From Candidatus Moranbacteria bacterium UBA1302 (GTDB lineage Bacteria > Patescibacteriota > Minisyncoccia > Moranbacterales > UBA1568): a DNA stretch of 6,303 nucleotides. The notes under the pieces are model-generated. The model searched no databases and was not told the DNA's origin. It saw only the letters and a program-made list of their open reading frames with translations. Made by a program: the position numbers and the translations under genes. The number at the start of each line of letters is the position of its first letter. Positions within the stretch are counted from its first letter, which is position 1. Positions 5,803-6,303 of the stretch are shown here, piece after piece. The DNA lies in NCBI GenBank assembly GCA_002307715.1, contig DBUA01000013.1, forward strand, positions 5,281 to 11,583. The letters are read 5' to 3'.

Positions 5803-6303
5803 TTATGATTTACGGCCTTCAGCTTCTAAGATGATTCTATTATACCTCTCGACAGCGCTTTTCGGAAAGAGAGAGAATACCGGATTGCCAAGCAATATCT
5901 GCGCATTTACGAAAATCATCAACTGGCCGTGGACGATCTTTTTCTCATGCGGCGGACGGACCGCGAGCGTCAAACCATACTTCTCAAGGAAATATTTCTT
6001 GATACCGGCCCGCGTATTATAACCTTTCGGCAGTATGAACGGCTCATACGTTTTTTCATTCGCCGAAAAATACTTCTTATGATTCTCGTGTAGGAATACG
6101 GAAACAGCCGCTTCGCTCCAATCTCTTTGCGATTTTTTTTGAATTTTCTTTTTCGCTTCCTGCACTCCTTGCTCCTTATAATATCTACACCTTGTCTTCA
6201 AGGAACAGGCTTCACATTTCGGTCGAGAGACACAAAGACCGCTTCCGAAATCCATAAGCGCCGCGTTCATCTCTTTTTTCGGCATCGCAAACTTGTCTTC
6301 CCA
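5803..6303 (-). CDS. mutY: A/G-specific adenine DNA glycosylase, C-terminal part (5' end outside window)
   Basis: The frame is open at the window edge; 166 residues are visible before the TAA at 5803. They start with WEDKF, then MNAALMDFGSGLC, the end of the helix-hairpin-helix glycosylase domain. Four [4Fe-4S] cysteines follow (24, 30, 33, 39 of the visible part), spaced C-X5-C-X2-C-X5-C, one residue shorter in the first gap than the usual X6. Endonuclease III normally stops shortly after the cluster; here about 127 residues follow, including AVSVFLHENHKKYF, PFILPKG and VHGQLMIFVNAQ. These fit the divergent NUDIX-like C-terminal domain by which MutY recognises 8-oxoguanine opposite adenine. 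The catalytic residues lie outside the window, so MutY is preferred over another HhH-GPD protein but not proven. An internal ATG at 6285 is not the true start because the family homology continues upstream of it. Confidence 0.8.
   Translation of the reverse strand, partial: WEDKFAMPKKEMNAALMDFGSGLCVSRPKCEACSLKTRCRYYKEQGVQEAKKKIQKKSQRDWSEAAVSVFLHENHKKYFSANEKTYEPFILPKGYNTRAGIKKYFLEKYGLTLAVRPPHEKKIVHGQLMIFVNAQILLGNPVFSLFPKSAVERYNRIILEAEGRKS

Noticed and set aside
1..6303. CRISPR arrays, insertion sequences, tRNA or rRNA genes
   Set aside because: No regularly spaced repeats, transposase-like frames, terminal inverted repeats or RNA-gene landmarks were seen; the only notable direct repeat is the coding 25-bp match between the paralogues.

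Overview
The window shows a compact, single-strand gene block from a bacterium using the standard genetic code; TAA, TAG and TGA all end genes. Every gene is on the minus strand, so transcription runs from high to low coordinates, mostly with gaps of 12-48 bp. Small gene spacing, few clear Shine-Dalgarno sites, single-pass anchored exported enzymes and many divergent sequences suggest a Candidate Phyla Radiation (Patescibacteria)-type genome. That is an inference from style; there is no rRNA or other marker here.

In transcription order, the first block (6303 down to 2415) carries five genes. They are the 3' part of a MutY-type adenine DNA glycosylase, an AI-2E/PerM-family membrane protein, prolipoprotein diacylglyceryl transferase (lgt), a membrane-anchored thioredoxin-fold protein with a CPHC active site, and a 322-residue membrane-anchored lysozyme/glucosaminidase-like protein. 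A probable intrinsic terminator follows at 2357-2391.

The second unit (about 2319 down to 1303) has a plausible sigma-70-type promoter, an unusually structured leader and a second, 268-residue lysozyme/glucosaminidase-like paralogue. A good intrinsic terminator closes it. The third unit (about 1291 down to 1) has a -10-like box, an EamA/DMT-type ten-helix transporter and, 15 bp later, the N-terminal part of a membrane-anchored TIM-barrel glycoside hydrolase-like protein cut by the window edge.

The theme from 5790 to 1346 is the cell envelope. Lgt lipidates exported proteins, the CPHC protein probably handles thiols outside the membrane, and the two wall-hydrolase-like paralogues each carry four conserved cysteines in their outer domain. 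The most interesting point is this pairing of a thioredoxin-fold protein with cysteine-rich, tandemly duplicated murein-hydrolase-like domains. The paralogues have unrelated N-terminal regions but about half-identical C-terminal domains, including a C-terminal cysteine block that I do not recognise from canonical GH73 or lysozyme families.
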